A stretch of 64,000 nucleotides of DNA from Pontibacter indicus (GCF_900156345.1 NZ_FTPP01000002.1:868001-932000), one strand, 5' to 3'; positions 27,293 through 36,706 are shown, numbered from the stretch's first letter. Made by a program: numbers and translations. Notes: a model not told the origin generated them from the sequence alone.

Positions 27293-28684
27293 TTAAAATA
27301 TTTTCAGGTGCACTACAAAAAACCAAATCAGCACCAGGATTGGCAGCAGGAACGGGATAGAATAGCGGAGCACATAGCCAAAGAAAGAAGGCATTTTTAC
27401 ACCCGCGCTCTCAGCAATTGCCTTCACCATGAAGTTCGGCCCGTTGCCGATGTAGGTAAAGGCCCCGAATAAGACAGACGCCAGCGAAATGGCTTCAAGC
27501 TGTACCAGCGTCTCCAGACCTGCGGCAGAGGTGCCGGCAGCAAACTGCCTCACGTCCCCCACATTGCTTTGGGCCAGGTCAAATTTGGCCATGGCCAGTG
27601 ACAGGAAGTTGGCGTAGGTAGGGGCGTTGTCCAGGAAGCCCGAGAGCGAACCCGTGGCCCAGTACAGGAAGTTCGACGTGATGTAGTTCGCATAGGCTGG
27701 CGAAGAGGCAATCTCGGCGGATAGCTGTAAGGCTGGCATCATGGTAAAGAAGATACCGAAGAACAGGAACACCACTTCCAGGATCGGGTGAAAATTGAAT
27801 TGGTTACCCGCCAGGGCTTCTTGGTTAGAGTTGCGGTAGCACATAAAGGCGGCGCTCAGCTGAATGATCTCGCGCAGGAAGGAGAACTTGTTGCCGTCGT
27901 AATAAATGTGCGGCAGCGCGTCGATCACGTTCGGGTCTAGGAACACGGCCCCGATGATGATGGCAAGCCAGAGCAGGTTGCGACGACCTTTGAAACTGAA
28001 TTCCGTTTTTCCGGAGCCTGGCTCCACTACATCGAGCTCAGGTACAATCTGGCCACCTTTGTTTCGGCTGTCCACAAAGTAGAACATAAGGCAGAGCAGG
28101 GAAATAGCCATGAGCCAAGGTCCGAACAGGTGTTGTAGTGTCCAGAAGAATGGTACCCCCTTGATGAAGCCGATGAAGAGCGGCGGATCGCCCAGCGGGG
28201 TTAAAAGACCACCCGCATTACTCACAATAAAAATGAAGAATATGATCTGGTAAGGCTGTATCCGGTGGGCATTAAGGCGCATAAACGGACGGATCAGCAG
28301 CAGCGAGGCACCTGTCGTGCCAATAAAGTTAGCCAGCACGGCGCCCACGGCCACCAGGGCCACGTTTATCAGGGGTGTTGCCTTGGCGTTTACGTTCAGG
28401 TAGATACCGCCAGCCGCAATGTAGAGGGAGCTGAGCAGCACGGCAAAGGTGAAGTACTCTGCCAAGGTATGAATTGGCATGTGCACATCCCCCAACACAA
28501 ACAGGTAATAGGCCAGTACGGTAAGGCCAAGGGTAACCGCTATCTTTTTGTAATGGCGCTCCCAAAAGTGCCCAAAGAAAATGGGGGCACTGGCAATAAG
28601 TCCAATCAGAAGGAGGAAAGGAATAATCAAAAAACCGGGTACGGCTTGCTGCGTTTGCGCCAGCAGAATGTAGTTATACAGCAT
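27293..28684 (-). CDS. Putative sodium:proton antiporter of the ion-transporter superfamily (NhaD/CitMHS-like)
   Basis: 463 residues with about eleven or twelve hydrophobic helices. Characteristic stretches are NFIGTTGASLLLIRPF, SNAGGLLTPLGDPPLFIGF and FTYIGNGPNFMVKAIAE, two inverted half-repeats of the ion-transporter superfamily with re-entrant loops. The family includes NhaD Na+/H+ antiporters and citrate-metal transporters; the GDPPL and GNGPN motifs favour the cation antiporter reading. It is adjacent to a second cation antiporter on the same strand, but separated by a terminator and about 260 nt without a gene. Confidence 0.82.
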   Translation of the reverse strand: MLYNYILLAQTQQAVPGFLIIPFLLLIGLIASAPIFFGHFWERHYKKIAVTLGLTVLAYYLFVLGDVHMPIHTLAEYFTFAVLLSSLYIAAGGIYLNVNAKATPLINVALVAVGAVLANFIGTTGASLLLIRPFMRLNAHRIQPYQIIFFIFIVSNAGGLLTPLGDPPLFIGFIKGVPFFWTLQHLFGPWLMAISLLCLMFYFVDSRNKGGQIVPELDVVEPGSGKTEFSFKGRRNLLWLAIIIGAVFLDPNVIDALPHIYYDGNKFSFLREIIQLSAAFMCYRNSNQEALAGNQFNFHPILEVVFLFFGIFFTMMPALQLSAEIASSPAYANYITSNFLYWATGSLSGFLDNAPTYANFLSLAMAKFDLAQSNVGDVRQFAAGTSAAGLETLVQLEAISLASVLFGAFTYIGNGPNFMVKAIAESAGVKMPSFFGYVLRYSIPFLLPILVLIWFFVVHLKIF

Positions 28685-28887
28685 GTTAACTGTGTGGTGA
28701 GTTATTCAAGTTAAATATTTAACTGCGTTACAAAAATACATTTTCTGAGCCATTCCACTACGCTATTTGTTGTGTAGGCAAGCGCTTTTTCTTTGCCATT
28801 TGCGTCTGCCCCGGGAAAAGCCAACGATGCGCCCGTTTGCAGACCAATACCACAGCGCCATTGCTATCACTTGTCAGAATAATTGAG

Positions 28888-28895
28888 TAATTTTG
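28888..28895 (+). promoter_or_regulatory. -7 promoter box of the Nfu gene
   Basis: TAATTTTG matches TAnnTTTG 48 nt before the ATG; the -33 element is not clear. Confidence 0.5.
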
Positions 28896-28943
28896 GAAAC
28901 TTTAAGGCAAAGGCCTAGGTTTTAATTTAAAACGCTGATATCC

Positions 28944-29558
28944 ATGTTAGAAAATAGAGAAAAAACGGTTTCGGTATACGCCGAGGCCAACCCGAACCCC
29001 GAGTCCATGAAGTTTGTGATGAACGTAGGCCTTCTGCCAGACGGCCAGAGCGTAGATTATCCGAACTTAGAGAGCGCCGCCGATTCACCATTAGCGCAAG
29101 AGCTCTTCAACTTCGATTACGTGACGCGTGTGTTCATTGCCAGCAACTTCGTAACGGTTACAAAAAGCGCCAACATCGAGTGGGTGAAGCTTATACCTGA
29201 ACTGCGCACTTTCCTGAAGTCGTATGTAGAGGCGGGCGGTCCTATCTTTGTAGAGGGCTTCCAGGCTAACAAACCTGCAGCAGCTAGCGAAGCGCATGCG
29301 GATGCTACCGAAGAGGATGCTGCCATCTCTAAGAAAGTAACCGACCTGCTTGAAAACTACGTTCGTCCGGCTGTGGAGCAGGATGGTGGTAACATCTCCT
29401 TTAAGTCTTATAAAGACGGTGTGGTAACGGTGCACCTGCAAGGCTCTTGCAGCGGCTGCCCATCGGCTACTGTAACCCTGAAAGCGGGCATCGAGAACCT
29501 GTTGAAGCGTATGGTACCTGAAGTGAGAGAAGTAGTAGCTGACGGTGTAACCATCTAA
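28944..29558 (+). CDS. Nfu-type iron-sulfur cluster carrier
   Basis: 204 residues: an Nfu N-terminal domain (about 10-105, EANPNPESMKFVMNVGLL), an acidic Ala-rich linker (about 108-130), and a NifU C-terminal domain (about 130-204) with the cluster-binding CSGCPS motif (Cys169 and Cys172). Nfu proteins receive 4Fe-4S clusters from the SUF scaffold and pass them to targets. The promoter and the terminator that follows make it a single-gene unit. Confidence 0.92.
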   Translation: MLENREKTVSVYAEANPNPESMKFVMNVGLLPDGQSVDYPNLESAADSPLAQELFNFDYVTRVFIASNFVTVTKSANIEWVKLIPELRTFLKSYVEAGGPIFVEGFQANKPAAASEAHADATEEDAAISKKVTDLLENYVRPAVEQDGGNISFKSYKDGVVTVHLQGSCSGCPSATVTLKAGIENLLKRMVPEVREVVADGVTI

Positions 29559-29579
29559 TTTTATCAACCGATAAGGTAT

Positions 29580-29618
29580 AAAGGCTGGCTCTCTGCTAAG
29601 AGGGCCAGCCTTTTTTTT
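29580..29618 (+). terminator. Terminator after the Nfu gene
   Basis: Stem AAGGCTGGC/GCCAGCCTT followed by eight T residues. Confidence 0.85.
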
Positions 29619-29702
29619 GTTCTTGATTGTAGATCTTCGCCTGTATTCAGGTATAGCACTGCGCTGGTAGGTAGCTTATTATTTACCAGCGTCTGGTGTG
29701 TA

Positions 29703-30104
29703 CTATCTCTCGTTCTTTATCTTGTCTCTGATTTTGGAAAGGTACTTCACTGCCTTTTGCCGATAAGCCCAGGGTTTTACGTGTGCAGGCAACCTGCTTA
29801 GCCAATGCGAATTTGGTCCCATGCTGCCAGGCCTTCTCTCGCTTAGTGCGATAGTGGTTGGCAGCAATTTCCTTGATAGGATATCGATGCAATGCTCCAG
29901 CTGCTCGAAGGATGAAAACACAAAGGTAAACCCGTCGACCTCCACATAATAGATCCTATACCTGCCGCTCGCGTCCTTTTTAGGCGCTGGCGGTTCAAAG
30001 TCTTCCGCGGCGAACCAGGGCGTGTCTCCCTTTTCGATGTGCACCCAATACGCCATCGGGAAAGGCCGCCAGGTATCGCTGTAGCTTATGCTAAAGTTTT
30101 TCAT
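29703..30104 (-). CDS. Hypothetical protein, 133 residues
   Basis: A soluble protein with no signal. Two segments look constrained: YYVEVDGFTFVFSSFEQLEHC (about 52-72) and the basic C-terminal part NSHWLSRLPAHVKPWAYRQK followed by a lysine-rich helix. I have the impression that similar proteins occur in other Bacteroidota, but I cannot name a family. It is alone on the minus strand, with terminators on both sides. Confidence 0.72.
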   Translation of the reverse strand: MKNFSISYSDTWRPFPMAYWVHIEKGDTPWFAAEDFEPPAPKKDASGRYRIYYVEVDGFTFVFSSFEQLEHCIDILSRKLLPTTIALSERRPGSMGPNSHWLSRLPAHVKPWAYRQKAVKYLSKIRDKIKNER

Positions 30105-30134
30105 GCCTTTAAATTAACTAGAACATCAGAAACA

Positions 30135-30172
30135 AAAACTCCCGCCCCTTTACTAAGAGGCGGGAGTTCTGT
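30135..30172 (-). terminator. Terminator after secDF
   Basis: AACTCCCGCC pairs with GGCGGGAGTT, 25-30 nt beyond the secDF stop on the minus strand, with T-rich flank (GTTTTTGTTTC) on that strand. Confidence 0.8.
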
Positions 30173-30190
30173 GTATAAGTCAGGTATAAC

Positions 30191-33100
30191 CTAGGCGACT
30201 TTAGCAGAAGCCACCGGCGTATCCTTTTTCTTCATGGTGTCCACCACGATCGGAGAAGCGATGAACAGGGTAGAGTACACCCCGAACAACACACCAATCA
30301 TCATGGCCAGGGAGAAACCACGCAGTACCTCGCCACCGAAGATGAACAGGATCAGCACCACCATGAACACCGTGAAGGATGTGATGATCGTACGGGAGAA
30401 CGTGTTGATCAAGGCTGGGTTGATGATCTGGCTCACGTGCAGGCGAGGGTTATCGTCCATGTACTCACGCACACGGTCAAAGATTACCACCGTATCGTTG
30501 ATAGAGAAACCAATGATCGTCAGTACTGCCGCGATAAAGATCTGGTCCATTTCGTAAGAAATACCAAACAGGTCCAGAATAGCGAACACAGCTACGATCA
30601 TGATCGCATCGTGTAGCAAGGCGATTACACCACCCAAGCTGAACTGCCAGTTGCGGAAACGGAACATTACATAGATAAAGATACCTATCATCGCCAGGAC
30701 CAGTGAAACCAAAGCGGTATTCTGAATGTCATCGGCCATGGTGGCGCCTACCTTCGAAGAGCTCAACACCTGAGGGTTCTGGTCTTTGTACTCCTCCAGA
30801 CCCTGCATCAGCGCAGTTCTCACCTTCTCGTCAGCCTCCAGGCTTTCATCATCGGCCAGCCAGCTGGTCGTGATCTTCAGACGGTTGGAAGCACCGAAAG
30901 TTTTTACTTCGGTACCAGCCTCCTCAAAGTTGTCTACCAGGGAGCTACGCACGTCAGAGGCCGGAATAGCCTGGTCCAGCTCAACTACATAAGAGCGGCC
31001 ACCTTTAAAGTCAACACCCAGGTTCAGGCCACCGTTGATGTACATGGCGATAAATCCGAATGTGATCACACTCAGCGAGAAGGCGTAAGCCGCCTTCTTC
31101 CATTTCATCACGTCAAACTTCACGTTAGCGAAAAGCTTGTCGGTATAAGAAGTGGAGAATGAAACTTTGCCTGCCTTTGCAAACGTGCGCTCGATCAGTA
31201 CTCTGGAAATAAATACAGACGTAAAGAATGAGGTTACGATACCCAGCATCATGGTGATGGCGAAGCCTTTTACAGGTCCTGAACCGAAGTAGTACAGGAT
31301 AAAGCCTGCCAGGAAGGTGGTTACGTTGGCATCGAAGATGGTCATGAATGCTCTTTCATAGCCTTTGTTGATCACCTCGCGCAGACTGAGCCCTTTGGCA
31401 GCCTCCTCCCGCATACGTTCGAATATGAGTACGTTCGCATCCACGGCCATACCCAGTGTCAGTACGATACCGGCGATACCAGGAAGGGTAAGGGCGGCAT
31501 TGAACTGCGCCAGAATACCCAGGATGAAGAACACGTTGAACACCAGGGCGAGGTTCGCAATGAAACCACCTGTTCTATAGTAAGCGATCATGAAGATCAC
31601 CACCGCAAGCAGACCTGCCAGTGTAGAGATAAGGCCTTGGTTGATGGCCTCCTGACCGAGTGAAGGGCCTACGATAGCTTCTTCCACAATGCGGGTAGGA
31701 GCTGGCATTTTACCGGCTTTCAGGATGTTGGCAAGGTCTTTTGCCTCTTCAATGGTAAAGTTACCTGTGATAGAAGAGTTACCGCCTGTAATCTCGCCCT
31801 GCACCACTGGCGCAGAGTATACATAGTTGTCGAGCACGATGGCTACCTGACGGCCTACGTTGTCGCCTGTCAGTTTCGCCCAGCGCTTGGCACCGGTTGG
31901 CGTCATGGTCATGTTGATCTCAGGGCGACCGTTCTGGTCGAAGTCCTGACGGGCGTCGTTCACGGCATCACCGGTCATTGGCGCTTTGCCGTCACGTCCT
32001 TTTTTCACAGCGTAGAACTCGAGGAACTCCTGACGGTTGTCACCTTTTATCGGCTTCACGCTCCACAGGAACTTCATGTTGGCAGGGAAGATAGAACGTA
32101 CGTCTGGTCTTCTGAAAATCTCGTTAATTTTGGCTGTGTCGCGCACATTGGCACCGATACCGCCTGGCATCATGGTAAACAGACGGCCCATTACGCCCAT
32201 CTGCTCTTCCTGCAGCGACTGAAGCGCATCGGCAGAGTCAGTTTGTGCGGCAGAGGCAAGTGCTGTGGTGTCTTTTGCAGCAGCTGCTGCTGTATCGTTA
32301 GAAGTGGCAGCAGCCTGGGCAAGTACGTCGTCAGCAGCGGCGTCCTGTACAGTAGCTGGTGTCGTGGCATTGGTCGTCGGAGCTTGTGCAGAAGTACGGC
32401 CCAGGTTCAGGCGGCCCGCTTTCTCTTCTTTGTCCAGGTGATCGCTCAGCTGTGAGAAATAAGGAGAAAATTCCTCTGGCGTCCATACTTCCCAGAACTC
32501 CAGGTTCGCCATACCTTGCAGGAGCTTGCGCACACGGTCCGGATTGTCTATACCTGGCAGTTCGATCTGGATACGACCACTGCGGCCCAGACGCTGGATG
32601 TTTGGCTGGTTCACACCGAATTTGTCGACACGTGTACGCAGGATATTGAACGAGCGCTCGATGGCTTCATCTACTTCCTTGTTGATCACGTCTACTACCT
32701 CGGCATTGCTTGACTCGTAGCTGATTTTGCCACGGGTACCTGTGTTGGAGAAAATGCGGCTCAGGCGTCCGTTTGGTTCTAACTCGCGGTAGGCTTCAGC
32801 AAACAGGTTCGGGAAACGCTCCTGGCTGTTTTTCTGCATTTCCTGAGCGCGGGCAAGGGCCTTCAGAAAGTTAGGGTCTTTGCTGTTGCCGGAGAGCGAC
32901 TTCACGATTTCTACCGGAGACACCTCCAGCACCACGTGCATACCACCGCTCAGGTCAAGGCCAAGGCCCAGCTCATTTTCCTTTACCTCCTGGTAGGTGT
33001 ACTCGGCACCCAGGAAGTTGTAAACAGGCTCTCTCCAGATGGAGTCGAGGTAAGTCTGCTGCTTGTCGTGGTCTACGTTGCCTTGTGCGTCTGTGGCATA

Positions 33101-33211
33101 AGCCTCAGCGTCTTTGTGCACACTGCGTGCGACAAACGAGAATGACAGGTAGTACAGGCAGAGCGCCGATACGATCACTGTCATAATAATAATGAAATTC
33201 TTATTACGCAT
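30191..33211 (-). CDS. secDF: Fused protein translocase subunits SecD-SecF
   Basis: 1006 residues, one chain joining SecD and SecF, as is usual in Bacteroidota. It has twelve membrane helices, the large periplasmic P1 domain after the first helix (with GLGLDLSGGMHVVLEV), the SecD membrane block (QGLISTLAGLLAVVIFMIAYY, VLTLGMAVDANVLIFERMREE) and the SecF half (NLGVDFKGGRSYVVEL, VLTIIGFSINDTVVIFDRVRE). SecDF uses the proton gradient to finish protein export. Unusually, the P1 region carries a long Ala/Thr/Asp-rich low-complexity insert (about residues 275-335). Confidence 0.97.
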   Translation of the reverse strand: MRNKNFIIIMTVIVSALCLYYLSFSFVARSVHKDAEAYATDAQGNVDHDKQQTYLDSIWREPVYNFLGAEYTYQEVKENELGLGLDLSGGMHVVLEVSPVEIVKSLSGNSKDPNFLKALARAQEMQKNSQERFPNLFAEAYRELEPNGRLSRIFSNTGTRGKISYESSNAEVVDVINKEVDEAIERSFNILRTRVDKFGVNQPNIQRLGRSGRIQIELPGIDNPDRVRKLLQGMANLEFWEVWTPEEFSPYFSQLSDHLDKEEKAGRLNLGRTSAQAPTTNATTPATVQDAAADDVLAQAAATSNDTAAAAAKDTTALASAAQTDSADALQSLQEEQMGVMGRLFTMMPGGIGANVRDTAKINEIFRRPDVRSIFPANMKFLWSVKPIKGDNRQEFLEFYAVKKGRDGKAPMTGDAVNDARQDFDQNGRPEINMTMTPTGAKRWAKLTGDNVGRQVAIVLDNYVYSAPVVQGEITGGNSSITGNFTIEEAKDLANILKAGKMPAPTRIVEEAIVGPSLGQEAINQGLISTLAGLLAVVIFMIAYYRTGGFIANLALVFNVFFILGILAQFNAALTLPGIAGIVLTLGMAVDANVLIFERMREEAAKGLSLREVINKGYERAFMTIFDANVTTFLAGFILYYFGSGPVKGFAITMMLGIVTSFFTSVFISRVLIERTFAKAGKVSFSTSYTDKLFANVKFDVMKWKKAAYAFSLSVITFGFIAMYINGGLNLGVDFKGGRSYVVELDQAIPASDVRSSLVDNFEEAGTEVKTFGASNRLKITTSWLADDESLEADEKVRTALMQGLEEYKDQNPQVLSSSKVGATMADDIQNTALVSLVLAMIGIFIYVMFRFRNWQFSLGGVIALLHDAIMIVAVFAILDLFGISYEMDQIFIAAVLTIIGFSINDTVVIFDRVREYMDDNPRLHVSQIINPALINTFSRTIITSFTVFMVVLILFIFGGEVLRGFSLAMMIGVLFGVYSTLFIASPIVVDTMKKKDTPVASAKVA

Positions 33212-33380
33212 GGTTTGGTTGAAAATAGGTATAGTTGGAAAGATGTTAATGCATTGAAAACCACAGCGGTGCTATCCTGTATAAACCGGAGTAAGCTGTG
33301 AAACCGTTCCGCTATACCTCAAATTTAGGGCAGGCGCAACGGGGCAGGGCCGGGGATGGACCTGCTGGGAAAGGATTCGC

Positions 33381-33740
33381 TTAGGGAGCGTTGGGTTGAA
33401 TGGAAATAGGGAAGAAGCGGGCCACAAAGCCAACGCCGGGCGCTCTGGCCGCATAAGCTGGCAGTGCCTCGTCGGCAGGTATGGCAAAGGCAGGTATAGG
33501 AGTCGGCTCCAGTGCGTTCTGCTCCAGGTTGAGCACCACAAAGGAGGTCGTGGCCTCCAGCATCACCTTCTGCTTGACGATCGTTTTTTCCTGCGGGGCT
33601 GTGGCCAGCCTGACAGGTGTGCCTTGCGCCGGGTAGGTATACGCCACCACCTCCTGCCCGTTGAGCATCAATGCCCAAAGCAGGGTGACAGTCATCAAAA
33701 GATGACGGAAGTGGGACAATATGTTGGCTGCGTGTGGCAT
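33381..33740 (-). CDS. Small secreted protein, paralogue of the 24118 product
   Basis: 119 residues; an N-terminal hydrophobic stretch (LLMTVTLLWALMLNGQEV) suggests export, possibly from an internal start at Met16. The body has no known motif. Its C-terminus IPAFAIPADEALPAYAARA then FFPISIQPNAP aligns well with VAFAVPTHETIPQEAAKIY then FYRSIQPQAP of the protein encoded at 24118-24495. Both are short, exported and end within a few residues of the shared motif. Role unknown. Confidence 0.55.
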   Translation of the reverse strand: MPHAANILSHFRHLLMTVTLLWALMLNGQEVVAYTYPAQGTPVRLATAPQEKTIVKQKVMLEATTSFVVLNLEQNALEPTPIPAFAIPADEALPAYAARAPGVGFVARFFPISIQPNAP

Positions 33741-33783
33741 ACAGAAAGCAAATGTAAGGCTTTCTTCTAAAAATTAAAATCCG

Positions 33784-34476
33784 TTAGCGGTTTATATCAA
33801 TAAATCGCTTGATGTCCTGCTTTTTTCCGATAAGAATCAGAATGTCAGAAGGATAGATGATGGTGTCGGCTTTCGGAACCCCGATGATGTGCTCCACCTG
33901 CGTGGGTTTGCCGTCCTGTATCTCCTCAAAAAAGCGCTTGATCGTGATCAGGTTGAGGTTATACTTCTCGCGCAGCGATATCTTGGCCAGGCTTTTATTG
34001 GAAATGCCACGCGGGGTGTTGATCTCCACGATCTCGTAGTTGTCGGGCAGCGACAGGAAGGTGCGGATACTTGGCTGCAGCAGGCGTTCGGCCACCGTTT
34101 TGCCTACTTCCCCTTCCGGCGACAGGATCTCCTGTATACCCATTTTCTCGAGGATGCGGCGCTGCTGCTTGTTGGCGGCCCGGGTGATGATGCGCTTGAG
34201 GTTGAGCTCCTGCAGGTTGGCCGTGGTGATCAGCAGGGCCTCAAAGTCCTCGCCAATGGACACGATGGCCGCGTCCATGTCCTGCACGTTCTGTGCCTCC
34301 AGCGCGCGGATGTCCGTTGCATCCAGGGCCACGGCGTAGGCCACTTCGTCCTTTATATCCTCTACATGGTCCTCGTTGTTGTCGATAGCCAGCACCTCTG
34401 CACCGCGCTCGGCGAGCGTGCGGGCAATGGATGTTCCGAATCTTCCCAGGCCGATTACTGCAAACTTGTGTCGCAT
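33784..34476 (-). CDS. KtrA-type potassium channel regulatory subunit (RCK/TrkA)
   Basis: 230 residues: an RCK N-terminal Rossmann domain with the nucleotide-binding GLGRFGTSIARTL (residues 8-20) and acidic IDNNE, followed by a TrkA-C domain (about 140-225). KtrA rings bind ATP/ADP or NAD(H) and gate a KtrB membrane pore; no ktrB gene is in the window. The ATG shares one base with the uridine kinase stop, so the two are coupled. Confidence 0.9.
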   Translation of the reverse strand: MRHKFAVIGLGRFGTSIARTLAERGAEVLAIDNNEDHVEDIKDEVAYAVALDATDIRALEAQNVQDMDAAIVSIGEDFEALLITTANLQELNLKRIITRAANKQQRRILEKMGIQEILSPEGEVGKTVAERLLQPSIRTFLSLPDNYEIVEINTPRGISNKSLAKISLREKYNLNLITIKRFFEEIQDGKPTQVEHIIGVPKADTIIYPSDILILIGKKQDIKRFIDINR

Positions 34477-35093
34477 TATTTTATCTTGGAGTTAAGGAAA
34501 GTAGTGAGCACCTCCAGTCCGCGGTCAAATTTCTCGTTGTTCGGGATGATGATGTCCGCGTCGTTTTTGTAGGGTTTGATGTACTTCTCGTAGGTTGGGG
34601 CCACGTGATGGGTATAACGGTAAAGCACATCGTCGAGGTCGTAGCCGCGCTCCACTTTGTCGCGCACGATGCGGCGCTGCAGTTTAATGTACTCCTTAGC
34701 GTCGATGTATACCTTCAGGTCCAGCAGCCTGGCAATTTCCTCGAAGTAGAAAACGAAAATGCCCTCTACCACCACAATCGGTGCCGGCTTGAACTCCAGC
34801 ATCTTGGGCACCACGTTGGGATTGTTGAAGGTATACTCTTTGCGGTAAACGGTTTCGCCCTGGCTCAGCTTTAGGATGTCCTGCGCATAAGCTTCGTCGT
34901 CGATGCATGAAGGAAGGTCGAAATTGACAACCCCGTTGAGGTCGCGGGTTTGATGCTCGCGGTCTTTGTAATAGTTGTCCTGGGAGATCAGGCAGATGTT
35001 CTCAGGAGAGAAGGACGCAAGCAGTCTTTTCAAAAAAGTGGTTTTCCCTGAAGCGCTACCTCCTGTAATCCCGACGATGAATGGCTTTTGCAT
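34476..35093 (-). CDS. udk: Uridine kinase
   Basis: 205 residues. P-loop GGSASGKTT (residues 10-18), then QDNYYKDREHQ and NFDLPSCIDDEAYAQDI (substrate-binding region), and IVVVEGIFVFYFEEI. It phosphorylates uridine and cytidine in pyrimidine salvage. It fits its neighbours: a PyrR-like phosphoribosyltransferase and the RdgB pyrophosphatase lie upstream on the same strand, so this is a nucleotide-metabolism cluster with ktrA appended. Confidence 0.95.
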   Translation of the reverse strand: MQKPFIVGITGGSASGKTTFLKRLLASFSPENICLISQDNYYKDREHQTRDLNGVVNFDLPSCIDDEAYAQDILKLSQGETVYRKEYTFNNPNVVPKMLEFKPAPIVVVEGIFVFYFEEIARLLDLKVYIDAKEYIKLQRRIVRDKVERGYDLDDVLYRYTHHVAPTYEKYIKPYKNDADIIIPNNEKFDRGLEVLTTFLNSKIK

Positions 35094-35178
35094 TGGAAGT
35101 TATAGTTTCAGGCCACAAAATTAGTCTTTTAAGGCCAATGTGGTTATAGCCTGAGCTAATTATTTTACCTCCCAAACG

Positions 35179-35757
35179 CTAAGCTGCCTTCAAAAATTCC
35201 ACGAGCTTGCGGATGGCCTCCCCGCGGTGGCTGATGGCGTTTTTCTCCTCCGGCATCATCTCCGCGAAAGTGCGGTCGTAGCCCTCCGGCACAAACACGG
35301 GGTCATAGCCAAAGCCCTTGTCGCCCTTCCATTCGGTGGTGATATGGCCGATCACAATGCCTTCGAACTGGTGTTCCTGCCCGTCCAGGTATAGCGTGAT
35401 GGAGGTGCGGAAGCGGGCGCGGCGATTTTCCTTGCCCTCCATATTTTTGAGCAGGTGGCGGATGTTGTCGGCGTCGCTGCGCTGCGGACCGGCATAGCGG
35501 GCCGAGTATACACCGGGCTCGCCGCAGATGGCGTCCACCTCCAGCCCGGTGTCGTCGGCAAAACAGTTTACCTGGTAATTCTCCCACACGTATTGCGCCT
35601 TCTGACGGGAGTTGCCCTCCAGGGTGTCCTGGTCTTCGGCCAGTTCCTCGTGGCAGCCAATGTCCTCGAGGGTGCGCAGTTTGTATTTGCCTTCGAGCAT
35701 GCGGCTTACCTCGGCTACTTTGTTTTTATTGTTGGTGGCGAAGCAGAGTTCTTTCAT
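35179..35757 (-). CDS. rdgB: Non-canonical purine NTP pyrophosphatase (RdgB/HAM1)
   Basis: 192 residues from the ATG at 35757 (MKELCFATNNKNKVAEV), preferred over a start three codons upstream because the conserved beta strand begins here. It hydrolyses dITP, ITP and XTP to monophosphates and keeps them out of DNA. Signatures are FATNNKNK, FADDTGLEVDAICGEPGVYSA and the C-terminal GYDPVFVPEGY and SHRGEAIRKL. It lies 17 nt after the phosphoribosyltransferase gene. Confidence 0.96.
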   Translation of the reverse strand: MKELCFATNNKNKVAEVSRMLEGKYKLRTLEDIGCHEELAEDQDTLEGNSRQKAQYVWENYQVNCFADDTGLEVDAICGEPGVYSARYAGPQRSDADNIRHLLKNMEGKENRRARFRTSITLYLDGQEHQFEGIVIGHITTEWKGDKGFGYDPVFVPEGYDRTFAEMMPEEKNAISHRGEAIRKLVEFLKAA

Positions 35758-35774
35758 AGTGTACAAGGTTAATC

Positions 35775-36284
35775 TTAGTGTAAGTACGCCGCTACTTCAT
35801 CGTCTTGCAGCACCACATCCACGCGCTCTCGCAGGGTGGTGGCCAGCGAGTAGCCGGTATAGGTGGCTGACACCGGGAACAAGGTATGGTGGCGGTTCAC
35901 CAGCGTCGCGATCTCCACTTTCTTGGGGTTTTGCGGCAGAAGGGCGTTCAAGGTATAGGCCAGCGTTTTGCCCGTGTTCAGCACGTCATCCACAATAATG
36001 ACCACGGCCTTTTCGATGGCGGCGGTATCGGGGGTGATGGCGACAGGCGACTGCAGGGGGGCGGTTTTGTCGATGGTCACCTTCAGCAGCGTTACTTTGA
36101 TGGGGGATATCTTCTCCAGTTCGAGGGCCAGCATACCTGCCAGGGTATAGCCGTTGCGGTGGATGCCCGCCAGTACAAGTGTCTGTTCCTCAAAGTTCTG
36201 CTCGTATACCTCGTAGGCCATGCGGGTGATCTTCTGCTGGATCTGCCCCTGGTCGAGTATCAGGTTTTGCTGTGGGTGTGTCAT
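35775..36284 (-). CDS. PyrR-like phosphoribosyltransferase
   Basis: 169 residues of type I phosphoribosyltransferase fold. The PRPP-binding loop is VVIIVDDVLNTGKTL (about residues 93-107), and LAGIHRNGYTLAGMLA and TLRERVDVVL also match PyrR-type proteins. PyrR is both a weak uracil phosphoribosyltransferase and an RNA-binding attenuator of pyr genes; no pyr attenuator is visible here, so regulation is not claimed. It is the first gene of the rdgB-udk-ktrA cluster. Confidence 0.88.
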   Translation of the reverse strand: MTHPQQNLILDQGQIQQKITRMAYEVYEQNFEEQTLVLAGIHRNGYTLAGMLALELEKISPIKVTLLKVTIDKTAPLQSPVAITPDTAAIEKAVVIIVDDVLNTGKTLAYTLNALLPQNPKKVEIATLVNRHHTLFPVSATYTGYSLATTLRERVDVVLQDDEVAAYLH

Positions 36285-36411
36285 GTGGGTGTCGATATAA
36301 GGTATGGCGCTGTACCTGAGGCAAATTTATAGAAATATCGTCAGCAATGGCAGCCTGCGGCGAATGTTAAAATAATTTGGCTAGTAGCATTTTAAATTCA
36401 AAAATACTTGC

Positions 36412-36419
36412 TAAATTTG
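36412..36419 (+). promoter_or_regulatory. -7 promoter box of the L31 gene
   Basis: TAAATTTG, an exact TAnnTTTG match, 41 nt before the ATG. Confidence 0.55.
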
Positions 36420-36460
36420 CAGTCCGATTCAGAAATTAAGGTTAATTAACGTTTATAATA

Positions 36461-36706
36461 ATGAAAAAAGGCATTCACCCAGAATACAGAGAGGTGGTTT
36501 TCCAGGATATGACGAGTGATTTCAAATTTATCACCCGTTCTACGATGAACTCTGACGAGAAAATCACGATGGAAGACGGCAAAGAATATCCAGTGATTAA
36601 AGTGGAAGTTTCTTCTGCGTCACACCCTTTCTACACTGGCAAAAACATCTTCGTGGATACTGCGGGTCGTGTGGAGCGTTTCAACACACGTTACAAGAAA
36701 AAATAG
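36461..36706 (+). CDS. rpmE2: 50S ribosomal protein L31 type B
   Basis: 81 residues beginning [17 protein letters not shown]. The protein lacks the CxxC zinc ligands of standard L31, so it is the zinc-independent (C-minus, type B) form; [20 protein letters not shown] is the typical C-terminal half. In many bacteria this form is induced by zinc starvation, but in this phylum it may be the only L31. A single-gene unit with its own promoter and terminator. Confidence 0.97.
   Translation: MKKGIHPEYREVVFQDMTSDFKFITRSTMNSDEKITMEDGKEYPVIKVEVSSASHPFYTGKNIFVDTAGRVERFNTRYKKK

Noticed and set aside
27119-27472. Plus-strand open frame of 117 codons
   Set aside because: Its second half is antisense to the NhaD-like gene, and the first half crosses a terminator hairpin.
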